A stretch of 64,000 nucleotides of DNA from Erysipelothrix sp. HDW6A (GCF_011400295.1 NZ_CP049859.1:62001-126000); one strand, 5' to 3'. Positions 38,232 through 46,605 are shown, numbered from the stretch's first letter. Numbers and translations are program-made. Notes: generated from the sequence alone by a model not told the origin.

Positions 38232-39220
38232 TAAAAAATTACCTTTCCTTTTTTGGGTTTCATACCTCTTAGTGCTCTTCCAGATATTTGAACCAATGAT
38301 CCTTCATTAAATGTTATGTGATCAGCACAGTATACAAATACAAAACACTCAGGGAAGGTTACCCCTCGCTCTAAAACCGTCGTCGCAATCAGGATTCCAC
38401 CGGATTGTCGAAATGTATCAATTGGCGACTGTTTATCTTCAGTGTCCGATGTAATCATTGGAGACCTTAAGATGTGACTAAGTTTTCTGGCAAGCTTTTT
38501 TGTAGGTACAAAAACAAGACACGATTCATTGGAATACTTACTCAAATCTAGTATGAGACGTATCAATAAGAAATAACCACGTTTGATTTCAGGAACAGGT
38601 AAAAGAACACCACTTGGTCTAATACTTAATTCCAGTCTTTTAACGTGATCAATACTAAAAGTAGCAGACAAGTAGATAATCGTGCCACGACATGATGTGT
38701 GGAGAATTCTTTCAAGAATCTCGTTTCCTGCATAAGGAAATGCATCCGGTTCATCAAGAATTAGCACATCAAAATATTGATAGTAGCGAAATAGCTGGTG
38801 AGTTGTACAGACTACTAAATCTGCAATTGTTTTATCTGTATGACCTCCACATACCGGTATGATACTTTGACTAGGGTAATACGACTGTAGACGTGCAGCA
38901 AGCTCTAAAACCACCTCTCTACGAGGCACAGTCCAAGCTACAGGTTTCCCCTCCCTAAAACAACGTTCTATTAATTCAAGACATATCTCAGTTTTACCAG
39001 CACCGCAAACTGCATCAATAAACATTGATTCATGCACACCCTTTTCAGCAAGCACAGCACTAATCTCATCTTGCCATGGCATAAGTGTAATAGTTTTCTC
39101 AAAGTCATCCCAAACAGAAATTTCTACATCTTCTGCAAAAGGAAAAGACAAACACCTTCGACACTCTCCCAGATAAAATAACTGTTCATTATCTTCCAAA
39201 CAACGAACACATTGCTTCAT
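38123..39220 (-). CDS. comFA: ComFA-like DNA helicase/translocase
   Basis: A 365-residue DEAD-like ATPase with an N-terminal Cys-rich finger (CVRC, then CRRC), Walker A AVCGAGKTE, Walker B LDEPDAFPY (usually DEVDAFPY), and the SATF and late QISGRALRG motifs. ComFA drives single-stranded DNA import during natural transformation. Shorter than Bacillus ComFA. I choose the ATG at 39220 because a GGTGAT site precedes it. It follows a possible attenuator. Confidence 0.9.
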   Translation of the reverse strand: MKQCVRCLEDNEQLFYLGECRRCLSFPFAEDVEISVWDDFEKTITLMPWQDEISAVLAEKGVHESMFIDAVCGAGKTEICLELIERCFREGKPVAWTVPRREVVLELAARLQSYYPSQSIIPVCGGHTDKTIADLVVCTTHQLFRYYQYFDVLILDEPDAFPYAGNEILERILHTSCRGTIIYLSATFSIDHVKRLELSIRPSGVLLPVPEIKRGYFLLIRLILDLSKYSNESCLVFVPTKKLARKLSHILRSPMITSDTEDKQSPIDTFRQSGGILIATTVLERGVTFPECFVFVYCADHITFNEGSLVQISGRALRGMKPKKGKVIFYCLEINQDIQKAIKRITAANNSALSVLKNHPKTNLY

Positions 39221-39269
39221 GATTATCACCACTATTAAATAGAGACTAAATTATCTATACTCCTAAACA

Positions 39270-39307
39270 GAAAAAAACCTTAGCATTTCTATCAGGATGC
39301 TAAGGTT
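39270..39307 (-). terminator. terminator of the candidate RNA upstream of comFA
   Basis: On the minus strand AACCTTAGCAT and ATGCTAAGGTT enclose a ten-base loop and are followed by seven T residues. Confidence 0.8.
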
Positions 39308-39349
39308 CATTCGAGGGTCGTTCCTACGATGTAGGCATTTCTGTGAAAA
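39270..39349 (-). ncRNA. candidate small RNA or attenuated leader before comFA
   Basis: Minus-strand segment from a TATTAT -10-like box at 39355-39360 (poor -35 TTCTTA at 39378-39383) to a strong terminator. It contains a small hairpin CCTAC-ATC-GTAGG. The octamer AGAAATGC occurs both near the 5' end and at the 3' arm of the terminator, which would allow alternative pairing with the terminator's 5' arm. I cannot match it to a known RNA family. Confidence 0.35.
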
Positions 39350-39379
39350 GATAAATAATACCAGATAAAAGTATTACTA

Positions 39380-39616
39380 AGAAACAGTTTGATTCTGACA
39401 ATTATCTTTTGTTTTACCTCTCTTTCTTTTGGCTACTTCCACTGTTCAAGAAAGTAAGCGACTGTATAATAAATCATAATTGTTATCTATCTACCAAAAT
39501 GTCATGAACAGCACTTTTATCGTCATAAAAAAATCAACATTTGATAGAAATTTGTTGCGAAATCAACAAACACTAAAAACACAGTAAATGAATGAATATC
39601 AAAGCTGTATATTCAT
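39380..39616. other. intergenic stretch without a recognised gene
   Basis: Very AT-rich sequence between the comFA leader and the ROK terminator. I see no ORF with a ribosome site and no clear operator. Confidence 0.5.
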
Positions 39617-39645
39617 AAAAAAACCTTAGATTTCCTAAGGTTTTT
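39617..39645 (-). terminator. terminator of the ROK kinase gene
   Basis: On the minus strand AACCTTAG, loop of five, CTAAGGTT and a T run. Confidence 0.85.
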
Positions 39646-39649
39646 GAGC

Positions 39650-40537
39650 TTATTTTTCTGCTAAGACAGCTTTGTATGCAGCACCGATTTTACCTGCATC
39701 ATTGAATTGTTTACACACATCAATGTTCCAATGCTTGGAATATTTATTCATTTTAGCGACTTGATCTTTAATGTCTTCAAGAATACGTGGCACAGCACTC
39801 ACGCCACCACCGATAAGAATTGTATCAGGGTCAAGTGCAAAACCGATATTTAAGATTCCTGTTGATAATGCACGAATCCATCGTTTATAGATTGCTTCTA
39901 CTTTTTCATTACCGTCTTCAAGGTATTGGAATACTTTCTTTCCATCGATCGATTCAAATGGTACATCAAGTGCTTTCGCAACCATTCTTACAAGTGGAAT
40001 TGATGCACTAGTTGCACTCATAATTTCAATGTCTTCATAGTCTTCAAATTCACGATTAATCATGTACCCGAATTCTCCCGCAAAGAAGTTGCTACCGGTA
40101 TATAGTTTATGGTCAATAATGATACCCCCACCGATACCACTTCCAATAGTAATACAGACAAGGTTACGTGCATTAACACCATTACCAATCCACTTTTCTG
40201 CTAGAGCTACACAGTTCGCATCATTTTCAATTGCTACTGGGATTCCAACTCTCTTTTCAATTAGCTCGCCAATTCGCGAACCACCAATAAAAGGTATTGC
40301 ACCACCTTCAATGATATATCCCTCTTCCGTATTGACTCCACCAGGAATACTTAAACCAACTGCATCAATGTTTTTAAACGATTCGATGATTCCTACAACA
40401 CAATCTACAAAATCGTCCAAATTAGTTTTAGGAGTAACAATTTGTCCGTTCTCTCCAGCATACTCAATTCCTAATTCATTAAACACTCCATATTTAATAG
40501 AGCTTCCCCCAACATCAATACCACAGTATCGTTTCAT
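39650..40537 (-). CDS. ROK family sugar kinase
   Basis: A 295-residue sugar kinase: phosphate loop IDVGGSSIKYGVF at 6-18, the ENDANCVALAEKW segment, GSGIGGGIIID, and C-terminal GGGVSAVP. The zinc motif (CxCGxxGCxE) found in many ROK glucokinases is absent; HAxEFGYM-like AGEFGYMINREFED replaces it, as in BglK-type kinases. The sugar is therefore uncertain (glucose, beta-glucoside or N-acetyl sugar). ATG at 40537 chosen for spacing to AAAGGATGG. Single-gene unit. Confidence 0.85.
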   Translation of the reverse strand: MKRYCGIDVGGSSIKYGVFNELGIEYAGENGQIVTPKTNLDDFVDCVVGIIESFKNIDAVGLSIPGGVNTEEGYIIEGGAIPFIGGSRIGELIEKRVGIPVAIENDANCVALAEKWIGNGVNARNLVCITIGSGIGGGIIIDHKLYTGSNFFAGEFGYMINREFEDYEDIEIMSATSASIPLVRMVAKALDVPFESIDGKKVFQYLEDGNEKVEAIYKRWIRALSTGILNIGFALDPDTILIGGGVSAVPRILEDIKDQVAKMNKYSKHWNIDVCKQFNDAGKIGAAYKAVLAEK

Positions 40538-40655
40538 AGTTATTACCATCCTTTATCATATACTTTATTCTATATGAAAGATTATAATGTTACAATCTAA
40601 AAAATGAATCTACTGACTAATGACAGTCTATTATGATAATTCTCTTCTATTTAGC

Positions 40656-40686
40656 AAAAAAACAGCAACCTTCCGGAAGCTGTTTT
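40656..40686 (-). terminator. terminator of the exonuclease-HAD pair
   Basis: On the minus strand AAACAGC and GCTGTTT enclose an inner TTCCGGAA palindrome; T run follows. Confidence 0.8.
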
Positions 40687-40733
40687 CTACTTATGAAATT
40701 AATGGTGATGCTATGAATTACTTACAGTGATGA

Positions 40734-41285
40734 TTACCAAGGTAAGCGTTCATCACCTTTTACAAGGTAACTCTTTTGCGCGAACTGTGCAAGAGGGTCA
40801 TCAGAATATGAATCTGAGTAAAACTCTTCCATTTCATTGATATCATATTCAAGTTTCATTCTTCGAACCTTTTCAGGTCCATAGCAGTTTTCCTGCATGT
40901 TTTCACCACTTAGAGGATTCACATCTGAAGCAATAAGAGCAATCCCCAACTTATTCATCATTGGTCTTAATAGAAAGTCTGGTGATGCTGAAATGATTAA
41001 ATCATCATCCCTCTTTTGATCATAATACCATGACTTTATTTTATGTTCATTTTCATCCCAAAAAATTTGAACTTCTTGCCCTATGTTTGGAATCGATTGA
41101 AAGTACTCATAGAAGACTGTCTTCATTTCAGTCTTTGTAATTTTACGGCGCTTGTATTGGCTCATTGCACGCATTTGTCGAGGCCAGTACTTTGAAATCG
41201 ATGGATATTTCTTTAAACAATGTTTATAGAAATCAATGGAACTATCTCCATCATAAATTGTTTTATCCCAATCATATACGTTCAT
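40734..41285 (-). CDS. HAD superfamily (IB-like) phosphatase
   Basis: A 183-residue protein with HAD nucleophile motif VYDWDKTIYDGDSS at residues 3-16 and motif II IISASPDFLL near 97-106; the acidic cluster YSDSYSDDPLA near the C terminus acts as motif III/IV. It resembles SerB-like HAD-IB enzymes. Substrate unknown. The start overlaps the exonuclease stop by 14 bases. Confidence 0.82.
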   Translation of the reverse strand: MNVYDWDKTIYDGDSSIDFYKHCLKKYPSISKYWPRQMRAMSQYKRRKITKTEMKTVFYEYFQSIPNIGQEVQIFWDENEHKIKSWYYDQKRDDDLIISASPDFLLRPMMNKLGIALIASDVNPLSGENMQENCYGPEKVRRMKLEYDINEMEEFYSDSYSDDPLAQFAQKSYLVKGDERLPW

Positions 41286-41859
41286 AGTAGCTTTCCTCTT
41301 TCCTTTTTATTTCACGTAGTTCAATATATTTTTGACGCATTTTTAAATATACCTGAGCTGTTTGATGACTATCATCTAAGGCTCTATGTCCTACTGATCG
41401 TTCAACTTCAAAGTATTGACATAACGTTTCTAATTTGTGATTTCTGATGTCTTTATTGATTAATCGTGATATGCGAAGTGTGTCAATATAGTCATTTTTC
41501 ATTCGTTTACCCGTTTTATCATAATATGCTGCAAAGACTAAACCATAATCAAAATTAACGTTATGACCAAGAATGACATCATCACCAATAAAGGCAATCA
41601 CATCCTCAATCAAGGTATCAATCTTAGGAGCTTCCACTAACATATCATCGGTAATCCCTGTTAACGATTGCACAAAAGGGAGAATCGAGTTCTCCGGTTT
41701 TACAAAAGAGCATAGTGAGTCTACTGGTTTTCCGCCACGATATTTAATAGCACTAATTTCTGTAATATCTACAGGTTTATTGCTACGTCCTGTGGTTTCT
41801 AAATCAATAACTGTAAAGTCTCCGACAAATTGTAATAAATTGTTTCCAAATCGTTTCAT
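41272..41859 (-). CDS. DnaQ-type 3'-5' exonuclease
   Basis: A 195-residue DEDDh exonuclease: ExoI VIDLETTG near 18-25, ExoII LGHNVNFDYGL, and ExoIII motif VGHRALDDSHQTAQVYL with catalytic His and Asp. It is the stand-alone form of a DNA polymerase III epsilon-like proofreading domain. Good GAGGTAATT ribosome site. Coupled to the HAD gene. Confidence 0.9.
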   Translation of the reverse strand: MKRFGNNLLQFVGDFTVIDLETTGRSNKPVDITEISAIKYRGGKPVDSLCSFVKPENSILPFVQSLTGITDDMLVEAPKIDTLIEDVIAFIGDDVILGHNVNFDYGLVFAAYYDKTGKRMKNDYIDTLRISRLINKDIRNHKLETLCQYFEVERSVGHRALDDSHQTAQVYLKMRQKYIELREIKRKEESYYERI

Positions 41860-41932
41860 AATTACCTCATTACTAGGTTTTATTGTATCATATTAAACTT
41901 GTTTATGTGAAATAAGATACAGTCTAAGAAAG

Positions 41933-41955
41933 AAAAAAGCTTAAATCTAAGCTTT
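41933..41955 (-). terminator. terminator of htpG
   Basis: On the minus strand AAAGCTTA, loop of four, TAAGCTTT, T run; the htpG stop lies in the 5' arm. Confidence 0.8.
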
Positions 41956-43806
41956 CTTCGATGCATCAATCATTAGTTGTGCTAAACGTCTTGAGAATGC
42001 TACAGGATCCTCGATAGCTAAACCTTCAATAAGGCTTGCTTGGTCATAAAGAATCGCTGCTAAGTCCTCAATACGTGATTTATCATTCTCATAAACTGTC
42101 TCAAGAGCTTTAAGTAGATCATGCTCTGGGTTAATTTCAAGAATACGTTTCGCTTTAAACTCTTGTGGCTTGTCTTCCATTTGATTTAGGACCTTTTCCA
42201 TTTCAAATGATAAACCTTCTTCACTTACCAAGCCGACAGGATGATTGAGTAAACGAGTTGATAATCGCACATCATCAACCTTGTCTTTCAGAGCATCCTT
42301 TAATTCGTTCATCAAGTCTTTAGATTCTTCAGTTTTCTTTTGTAGTTCTTCTTTTGTTTCTTCATCATCAATATCTAGCTCACCTTGACTGATGGACTTA
42401 AACATTTTATCGTCATAAGATTGAAGAATTTGAATTACGAATTCATCAATTTCATCATCTAAATAGAATACTTCGAAACCTTTAGAAACCACATATTCTG
42501 TTTGTGGAAGAGCCTTAATTTTTCCAATACTTTCACCTGATGCATAGTATATGACATCTTGGCCTTCCTTCATTCGTTCGATATATTCTTTAAGACTCGT
42601 ATATTTATCTTCATGAGTTGACTTAAAGAGAAGTAAGTCTTGTAAGTCTTCTTTATTTGCACCAAACTGAGCATAGAGACCGTACTTAATAGGACGACCA
42701 AAGTTATCCCAGAATGATTCATAACGCTCACGTTCGTTGCGCATCATGAGTTCTAACTCTGAACGAATCTTACGTTCAATTCTTTTTGAAATCGCATTTA
42801 ATTGGCGATCATGTTGGAGAATCTCACGAGATATATTGAGTGATAAGTCAGGAGAATCCACAAGTCCTCTCACAAATCGGAAGTGTTCAGGTATCAGTGA
42901 TTTATTATGATCCATAATAAATACACCACGACTGTACAACTGTAATCCAGGTTCAAATTGCTGTGAGTAGAAATTCATTGGTACACGATTTGGAATATAT
43001 AGAAGAGCATCAAAAGATGGATTACCTTCTACCTTCATTTGAATTGTTTTGAATGGATCTTCAAAATCATGGAACTTATCTTTATAGAATTGATTTAATT
43101 CTTCTTCAGTAACATCATTTTTTGAACGTTTCCAAATAGGAACTTGAGAGTTTAATTTCTTAAGTTCTCCATCTTCTTCCATCATAATTGGATAACGAAT
43201 ATAGTCTGAATATTGACGTACTAAACTCTTGATTGTAAAGCTTTCAAGATACTCATCATAATTGTCGTCATCGGTATTTTCTTTGATTGTGAGTATGATT
43301 GTTGTACCGTGAGAATCACGTTCAGTTTCACTTACGGTATAACCATCTAAACCATTGGATTCAAAGGCATAGGCTTTGTCATCACCATATGCTTTAGAGA
43401 TGACCTTAACCATTGAACTAACCATAAATGCGGAATAGAAGCCCACACCAAACTGACCAATGATATCAACATCTTCTTCCTCATCAAGTGCCTTTTTGAA
43501 TGCATGGGAATCACTGTTTGCGATTGTTCCTAAGAATGATTCAAGTTCCTTATCATTCATACCAATCCCTTTGTCTTCTATAATTAGTTGACGTTCATCT
43601 TTGTTTATTGTCAACGTAATAACTAAATCATCCTGATTCAACTCAACGCTTGTATCTTGAAGTGATTTGAAATAGAGTTTATCGGTAGCATCACTTGCAT
43701 TCGATATGAGCTCTCTTAAGAATATTTCTTTATTTGTATAGATTGAGTTAATCATTAAATCTAAGAGTCGTTGTGACTCTGCTTTAAATTGTTTTTTTCT
43801 TGCCAT
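41947..43806 (-). CDS. htpG: molecular chaperone HtpG (Hsp90)
   Basis: A 619-residue Hsp90: GHKL ATPase N-terminal domain (ELISNASDATDKLYF, then IEDKGIGMN and GQFGVGFYSAFMV), middle domain with RGVFIMDHNKSLIPEHFRFVRG, and C-terminal dimerisation domain ending LIDASKKA. Folds and protects client proteins in the cytoplasm. Single-gene unit with a CIRCE-like operator just downstream of its -10 box. Confidence 0.96.
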   Translation of the reverse strand: MARKKQFKAESQRLLDLMINSIYTNKEIFLRELISNASDATDKLYFKSLQDTSVELNQDDLVITLTINKDERQLIIEDKGIGMNDKELESFLGTIANSDSHAFKKALDEEEDVDIIGQFGVGFYSAFMVSSMVKVISKAYGDDKAYAFESNGLDGYTVSETERDSHGTTIILTIKENTDDDNYDEYLESFTIKSLVRQYSDYIRYPIMMEEDGELKKLNSQVPIWKRSKNDVTEEELNQFYKDKFHDFEDPFKTIQMKVEGNPSFDALLYIPNRVPMNFYSQQFEPGLQLYSRGVFIMDHNKSLIPEHFRFVRGLVDSPDLSLNISREILQHDRQLNAISKRIERKIRSELELMMRNERERYESFWDNFGRPIKYGLYAQFGANKEDLQDLLLFKSTHEDKYTSLKEYIERMKEGQDVIYYASGESIGKIKALPQTEYVVSKGFEVFYLDDEIDEFVIQILQSYDDKMFKSISQGELDIDDEETKEELQKKTEESKDLMNELKDALKDKVDDVRLSTRLLNHPVGLVSEEGLSFEMEKVLNQMEDKPQEFKAKRILEINPEHDLLKALETVYENDKSRIEDLAAILYDQASLIEGLAIEDPVAFSRRLAQLMIDASKKA

Positions 43807-43820
43807 ACTATCTTCCTTCC

Positions 43821-43847
43821 CTAGCAGTCTATAACTTCAAGTGCTAA
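43821..43847 (-). promoter_or_regulatory. CIRCE-like HrcA operator of htpG
   Basis: On the minus strand TTAGCACTT, nine bases, GACTGCTAG. Against the CIRCE consensus TTAGCACTC-N9-GAGTGCTAA this matches 8/9 and 7/9 with exact spacing. It lies four bases after the -10 box, over the expected transcription start. Confidence 0.72.
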
Positions 43848-43851
43848 TACT

Positions 43852-43879
43852 ATTGTAAACCATCAGTAAAATTTGTCAA
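43852..43879 (-). promoter_or_regulatory. htpG: promoter of htpG
   Basis: -35 TTGACA at 43874-43879, -10 TACAAT at 43852-43857, spacer 16. Confidence 0.82.
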
Positions 43880-43881
43880 AT

Positions 43882-43909
43882 AAAAAAGATAATACTTTAA
43901 GTACTATCT
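43882..43909 (-). terminator. terminator of the glycosyltransferase-lipoprotein unit
   Basis: On the minus strand AGATAGTACT and AGTATTATCT (one G-T pair) with a T run. Confidence 0.72.
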
Positions 43910-44518
43910 CTTGTTTGTAAAATTAGAAATCCGTATCCAACGACTTACAGATCCATCGCGACCATCTTTATAGTACTCGATAACCGTCTTTGCTTTCGCT
44001 GTGTGATTGAATGTGTAAATATCGAAGACTTCATTGCCAGTCTTCTCAAAGGCTCCCAATTTAGCTTCAAATTGCTCTGGTGTTGTATTAAAGTCAAACT
44101 CTCCATGAATTACTAAGTCCGCAGCAACATCACCTTTAAATGTTCTGTTTTCTGCAGCTACTTCAGCAATGGATGCATCCTTCATATCTAGTTCTGTATC
44201 TGAACCATTGTAGAAGGTAACTTCAATAATCATTGAACCATTACGTAAGAAAATCTGACTGATTTTTTTATTGCTACCAATCTTTTGATCAATGTTTGAG
44301 TTTGCTTCCCAACCATCTTGAGCGAGTTCCTCATATTTAACAGGTAAGTGATATTCCTTACCCTTTAAAGAAAAAGTGGTTGTATCATAATTAGGCACAA
44401 CTTCTTCTTGTTTTTCTGGTTCTGGTTCTGATGGTGTATTTGGAGTTTCTTTTGCACAGGCAACGAGAATAAACATCATGAACACACTCACCAAAAGGTT
44501 CCCTAACTTCTTATTCAT
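43904..44518 (-). CDS. putative lipoprotein of unknown function
   Basis: A 204-residue protein with a clear lipoprotein signal: basic start, hydrophobic core, lipobox LVAC with Cys at about 21, then a Pro/Glu-rich linker (TPNTPSEPEPEKQEE) and a globular domain with no recognised motif. ATG at 44518 chosen because GAGG lies six bases upstream; it overlaps the preceding stop by 8 bases. Last gene of a three-gene unit. Confidence 0.8.
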   Translation of the reverse strand: MNKKLGNLLVSVFMMFILVACAKETPNTPSEPEPEKQEEVVPNYDTTTFSLKGKEYHLPVKYEELAQDGWEANSNIDQKIGSNKKISQIFLRNGSMIIEVTFYNGSDTELDMKDASIAEVAAENRTFKGDVAADLVIHGEFDFNTTPEQFEAKLGAFEKTGNEVFDIYTFNHTAKAKTVIEYYKDGRDGSVSRWIRISNFTNKR

Positions 44519-44900
44519 TATCATCCTCATAAGGATCTAAGAACACGTCAGTTCCAACACCACAACAAGCCCCAATACGACCATCATTGGCAGCCCTAAA
44601 AATATTACTTTCAACTTTAATTGAACCGAAAATAATAGGATCCAAATCAAACCATGCAGAAACTTCTTCCACACTTGGATAACGTCCTGAAAGCATTACT
44701 TTACCATCTACCACAAAATGAGGAAGTGTTTCAAATTGTTTCTCAATTTCTGGATGTTGTTTAGCGTTCTTAATATCTAAGTCAACATCATAATGTTCCA
44801 ATATTACTGCCATGTCTTTGAATGCAGCTCTATTTAAGTCTTTCTTAATTCCTAAGATTGATTCTAGACTTTCTAGTGACTCATATGCTTCTAATTTCAT
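44511..44900 (-). CDS. small ArsD-like thioredoxin-fold protein
   Basis: A 129-residue protein. The segment LPHFVVDGKVMLSGRYPSVEEVSAWFDL near 58-85 resembles the core of ArsD-type metallochaperones. However, the N-terminal vicinal Cys pair of ArsD is absent; the only Cys pair is near the C terminus (IGACCGVG). No arsA or arsB is adjacent. Function unknown. The start overlaps the glycosyltransferase stop by 4 bases. Confidence 0.5.
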   Translation of the reverse strand: MKLEAYESLESLESILGIKKDLNRAAFKDMAVILEHYDVDLDIKNAKQHPEIEKQFETLPHFVVDGKVMLSGRYPSVEEVSAWFDLDPIIFGSIKVESNIFRAANDGRIGACCGVGTDVFLDPYEDDNE

Positions 44901-45906
44901 AAATCTTCACCTCTCATTAATTTTTCGTAGATACCTTTCAATTTATTTCCAATATTAAGGATGCTGCGAGATTCTGCAACTTCGTATCCTTTTTCAATTG
45001 TGTTTGGTATCTCTCCATTTATTATACCTCTAATTAGAGAAATAAAGTCATTATTGCTCGTTCCTTTGTATGAATTTTCTTTATCTACGAGCCATGGATC
45101 ATAGACGCCGATATCACGGACAATAACTTGGCATTTTGAGGCCAGTGCTTCAAGCACAACAATACCTTCGGTTTCTTCATATGAAGGGAAGAAGAAAACG
45201 TCTGCAGAAGCATAAGCCCCTCAATGACATCTCCCTTAATATACCCAGGTAGAATTACGTTATCTGGTTTGTTTTTAATTGCATCTCTAACTTTAGACGT
45301 TACACTTGCAAGAGGTGTGTGACCAAACCAAATAAATGTAACCTCTGGTAACTCTTTTGCGACTTCCATAAAATCAGGAAGTCCTTTTCTTTCAAAATAT
45401 AGACCTACAGAAATAACAACTTTCTGAGTATCACTCAAATTAAAAAATTCTCTGAATGCTTTAATCTTACGACTGTCAGGTTGGAACTTGTTTAAATCAA
45501 TACCATTTGACACATCAAATATAGGCTTTGTGATTCCATAACCTTCAAGAATACGTTTTGAATATGGAGTTGGAGTGAGAATGTAATCACCCAATTCGTA
45601 ACTAGAAATTATATGTTTTTTAAATAGTGGTGACAATTGATTGGAAAATATAAATGAGTTTCTAAAATCTTCTTCTGTTGAGTGAGCATGGTATACTACT
45701 TTTTTACCTTCACGTCGAGCTTTATTCGCCATTGAACGCGCACCGAAATCTACGGTATTAATATGTACAATATCGTAGTAATCTTTTTCGTTTGTAGTAA
45801 AGTCTACACCAGCTTCTGTAAGTGCACGGATTTGGTGCTTCATTGCACGTCCGATTCCTGATTTGCTAAGTGCTTTTTCGCCTTTTTGATATAATAATAT
45901 TCTCAA
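44897..45906 (-). CDS. glycosyltransferase family 4, interrupted by an apparent 1-base frameshift
   Basis: A cytoplasmic or peripheral GT-B glycosyltransferase. The N-terminal half (KSGIGRAMKHQIRAL, HINTVDFGARSM, VVYHAHSTEEDFRNSF) resembles glycolipid glycosyltransferases such as CpoA/LafB/BgsA. Reading stops making sense after PGYIKGDVIEG; in another frame the expected AYASADVFFFPSYEETEGIVVLEALASK follows, containing the EGIVVLEA motif with the sugar-nucleotide-binding Glu. One more G in the four-base G run at 45217-45220 would join the frames into about 336 residues. TTG at 45906 preferred (AAGGTG six bases upstream). First gene of the unit with the ArsD-like and lipoprotein genes. Confidence 0.82.
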
Positions 45907-45923
45907 GATAATCACCTTCACTG

Positions 45924-45968
45924 TACTGTTAATAATAATACAGTATCATTTATAGTTTTCCTAGTCAA
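45924..45968 (-). promoter_or_regulatory. promoter of the glycosyltransferase unit with an inverted repeat
   Basis: -35 TTGACT at 45963-45968, weak -10 TACTGT at 45940-45945, spacer 17. The -10 is also the left arm of TACTGT-N10-ACAGTA (45924-45945), a possible operator. Confidence 0.45.
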
Positions 45969-46050
45969 ATAGCCGTAACTGTCACATTTCACTAAGTTTC
46001 CCATCATTCACTGCTAAATATATTGTATGATATAAACAGAGGTGGCGACA

Positions 46051-46548
46051 ATGAATGGGAAACGTAGAAGAACTTATATATTTAACTTATTAAGCAAATC
46101 TGAAGAAGCAATAAGCGCAACAAGTCTTGCAAAGAGATATAAGGTGTCACGACAAATAATTGTAGGTGATATTGCCTTACTTCGGGCAGAAGGATATAAG
46201 ATTATGGCAACACCACGTGGTTATGTCCTGGACGAGACTGAGAAGAATACTTACATCATTGCAGTCAATCATGCTCCAGACCGGACTGAGGAAGAGTTAC
46301 AACTCCTAATTAATAATGGTGTTCAAGTAGTTAATGTTATGGTAGAGCATCCAATCTATGGAGAGTTAGTTGGAAACTTAAATATTAAAACCAAGCAAGA
46401 TGTTGATAACTTTACAAGTAAAGAGGGATATTTACTTTCAACATTAACAGATGGTATTCATCTACATACTATTGTCTGTGATGATGACGATCACTACCAA
46501 AGAATTACGAAACTTCTCTCGGAACATAATTTCCTTTATGACAACTAG
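46051..46548 (+). CDS. niaR: niacin-responsive transcriptional repressor NiaR
   Basis: A 165-residue regulator with an N-terminal helix-turn-helix (AISATSLAKRYKVSRQIIVGDIALLRAEGYKI) and a C-terminal 3H domain, named for three His: here NHAPDR, VEHPIYGEL and DGIHLHTIV. NiaR represses niacin uptake and NAD synthesis genes when niacin is plentiful. AGAGGTGG lies five bases before the ATG; an upstream in-frame GTG is less likely. Its neighbour niaX is the expected target. Confidence 0.92.
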   Translation: MNGKRRRTYIFNLLSKSEEAISATSLAKRYKVSRQIIVGDIALLRAEGYKIMATPRGYVLDETEKNTYIIAVNHAPDRTEEELQLLINNGVQVVNVMVEHPIYGELVGNLNIKTKQDVDNFTSKEGYLLSTLTDGIHLHTIVCDDDDHYQRITKLLSEHNFLYDN

Positions 46549-46573
46549 GTGTCTTGACACCTAGTTGTTTTTT
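46543..46573 (+). terminator. terminator of niaR, also palindrome 1 at the niaX promoter
   Basis: Eleven-base arms AACTAGGTGTC and GACACCTAGTT around TT, then GTTTTTT. It contains the niaR stop codon and the niaX -35 hexamer. Confidence 0.8.
46549..46560. promoter_or_regulatory. NiaR operator 1 (core)
   Basis: Core GTGTC-TT-GACAC inside the larger palindrome; overlaps the niaX -35 box (46554-46559). The same half-sites recur in operator 2. Confidence 0.68.
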
Positions 46574-46582
46574 CTTTACAAT
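46554..46582 (+). promoter_or_regulatory. niaX: promoter of niaX
   Basis: -35 TTGACA at 46554-46559, -10 TACAAT at 46577-46582, spacer 17. Confidence 0.85.
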
Positions 46583-46589
46583 AAGGTAC

Positions 46590-46605
46590 AGGTGTCAAGA
46601 CACCT
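46590..46605. promoter_or_regulatory. NiaR operator 2
   Basis: Seven-base arms AGGTGTC and GACACCT around AA, at about +2 to +17 of the niaX transcript. Shares arms with operator 1; centres are 43 bases apart, about four helical turns. Confidence 0.72.

Noticed and set aside
39308-39349. T-box, SAM or lysine riboswitch before comFA
   Set aside because: None of the conserved core motifs, such as the T-box GGGTGGNACC, is present.
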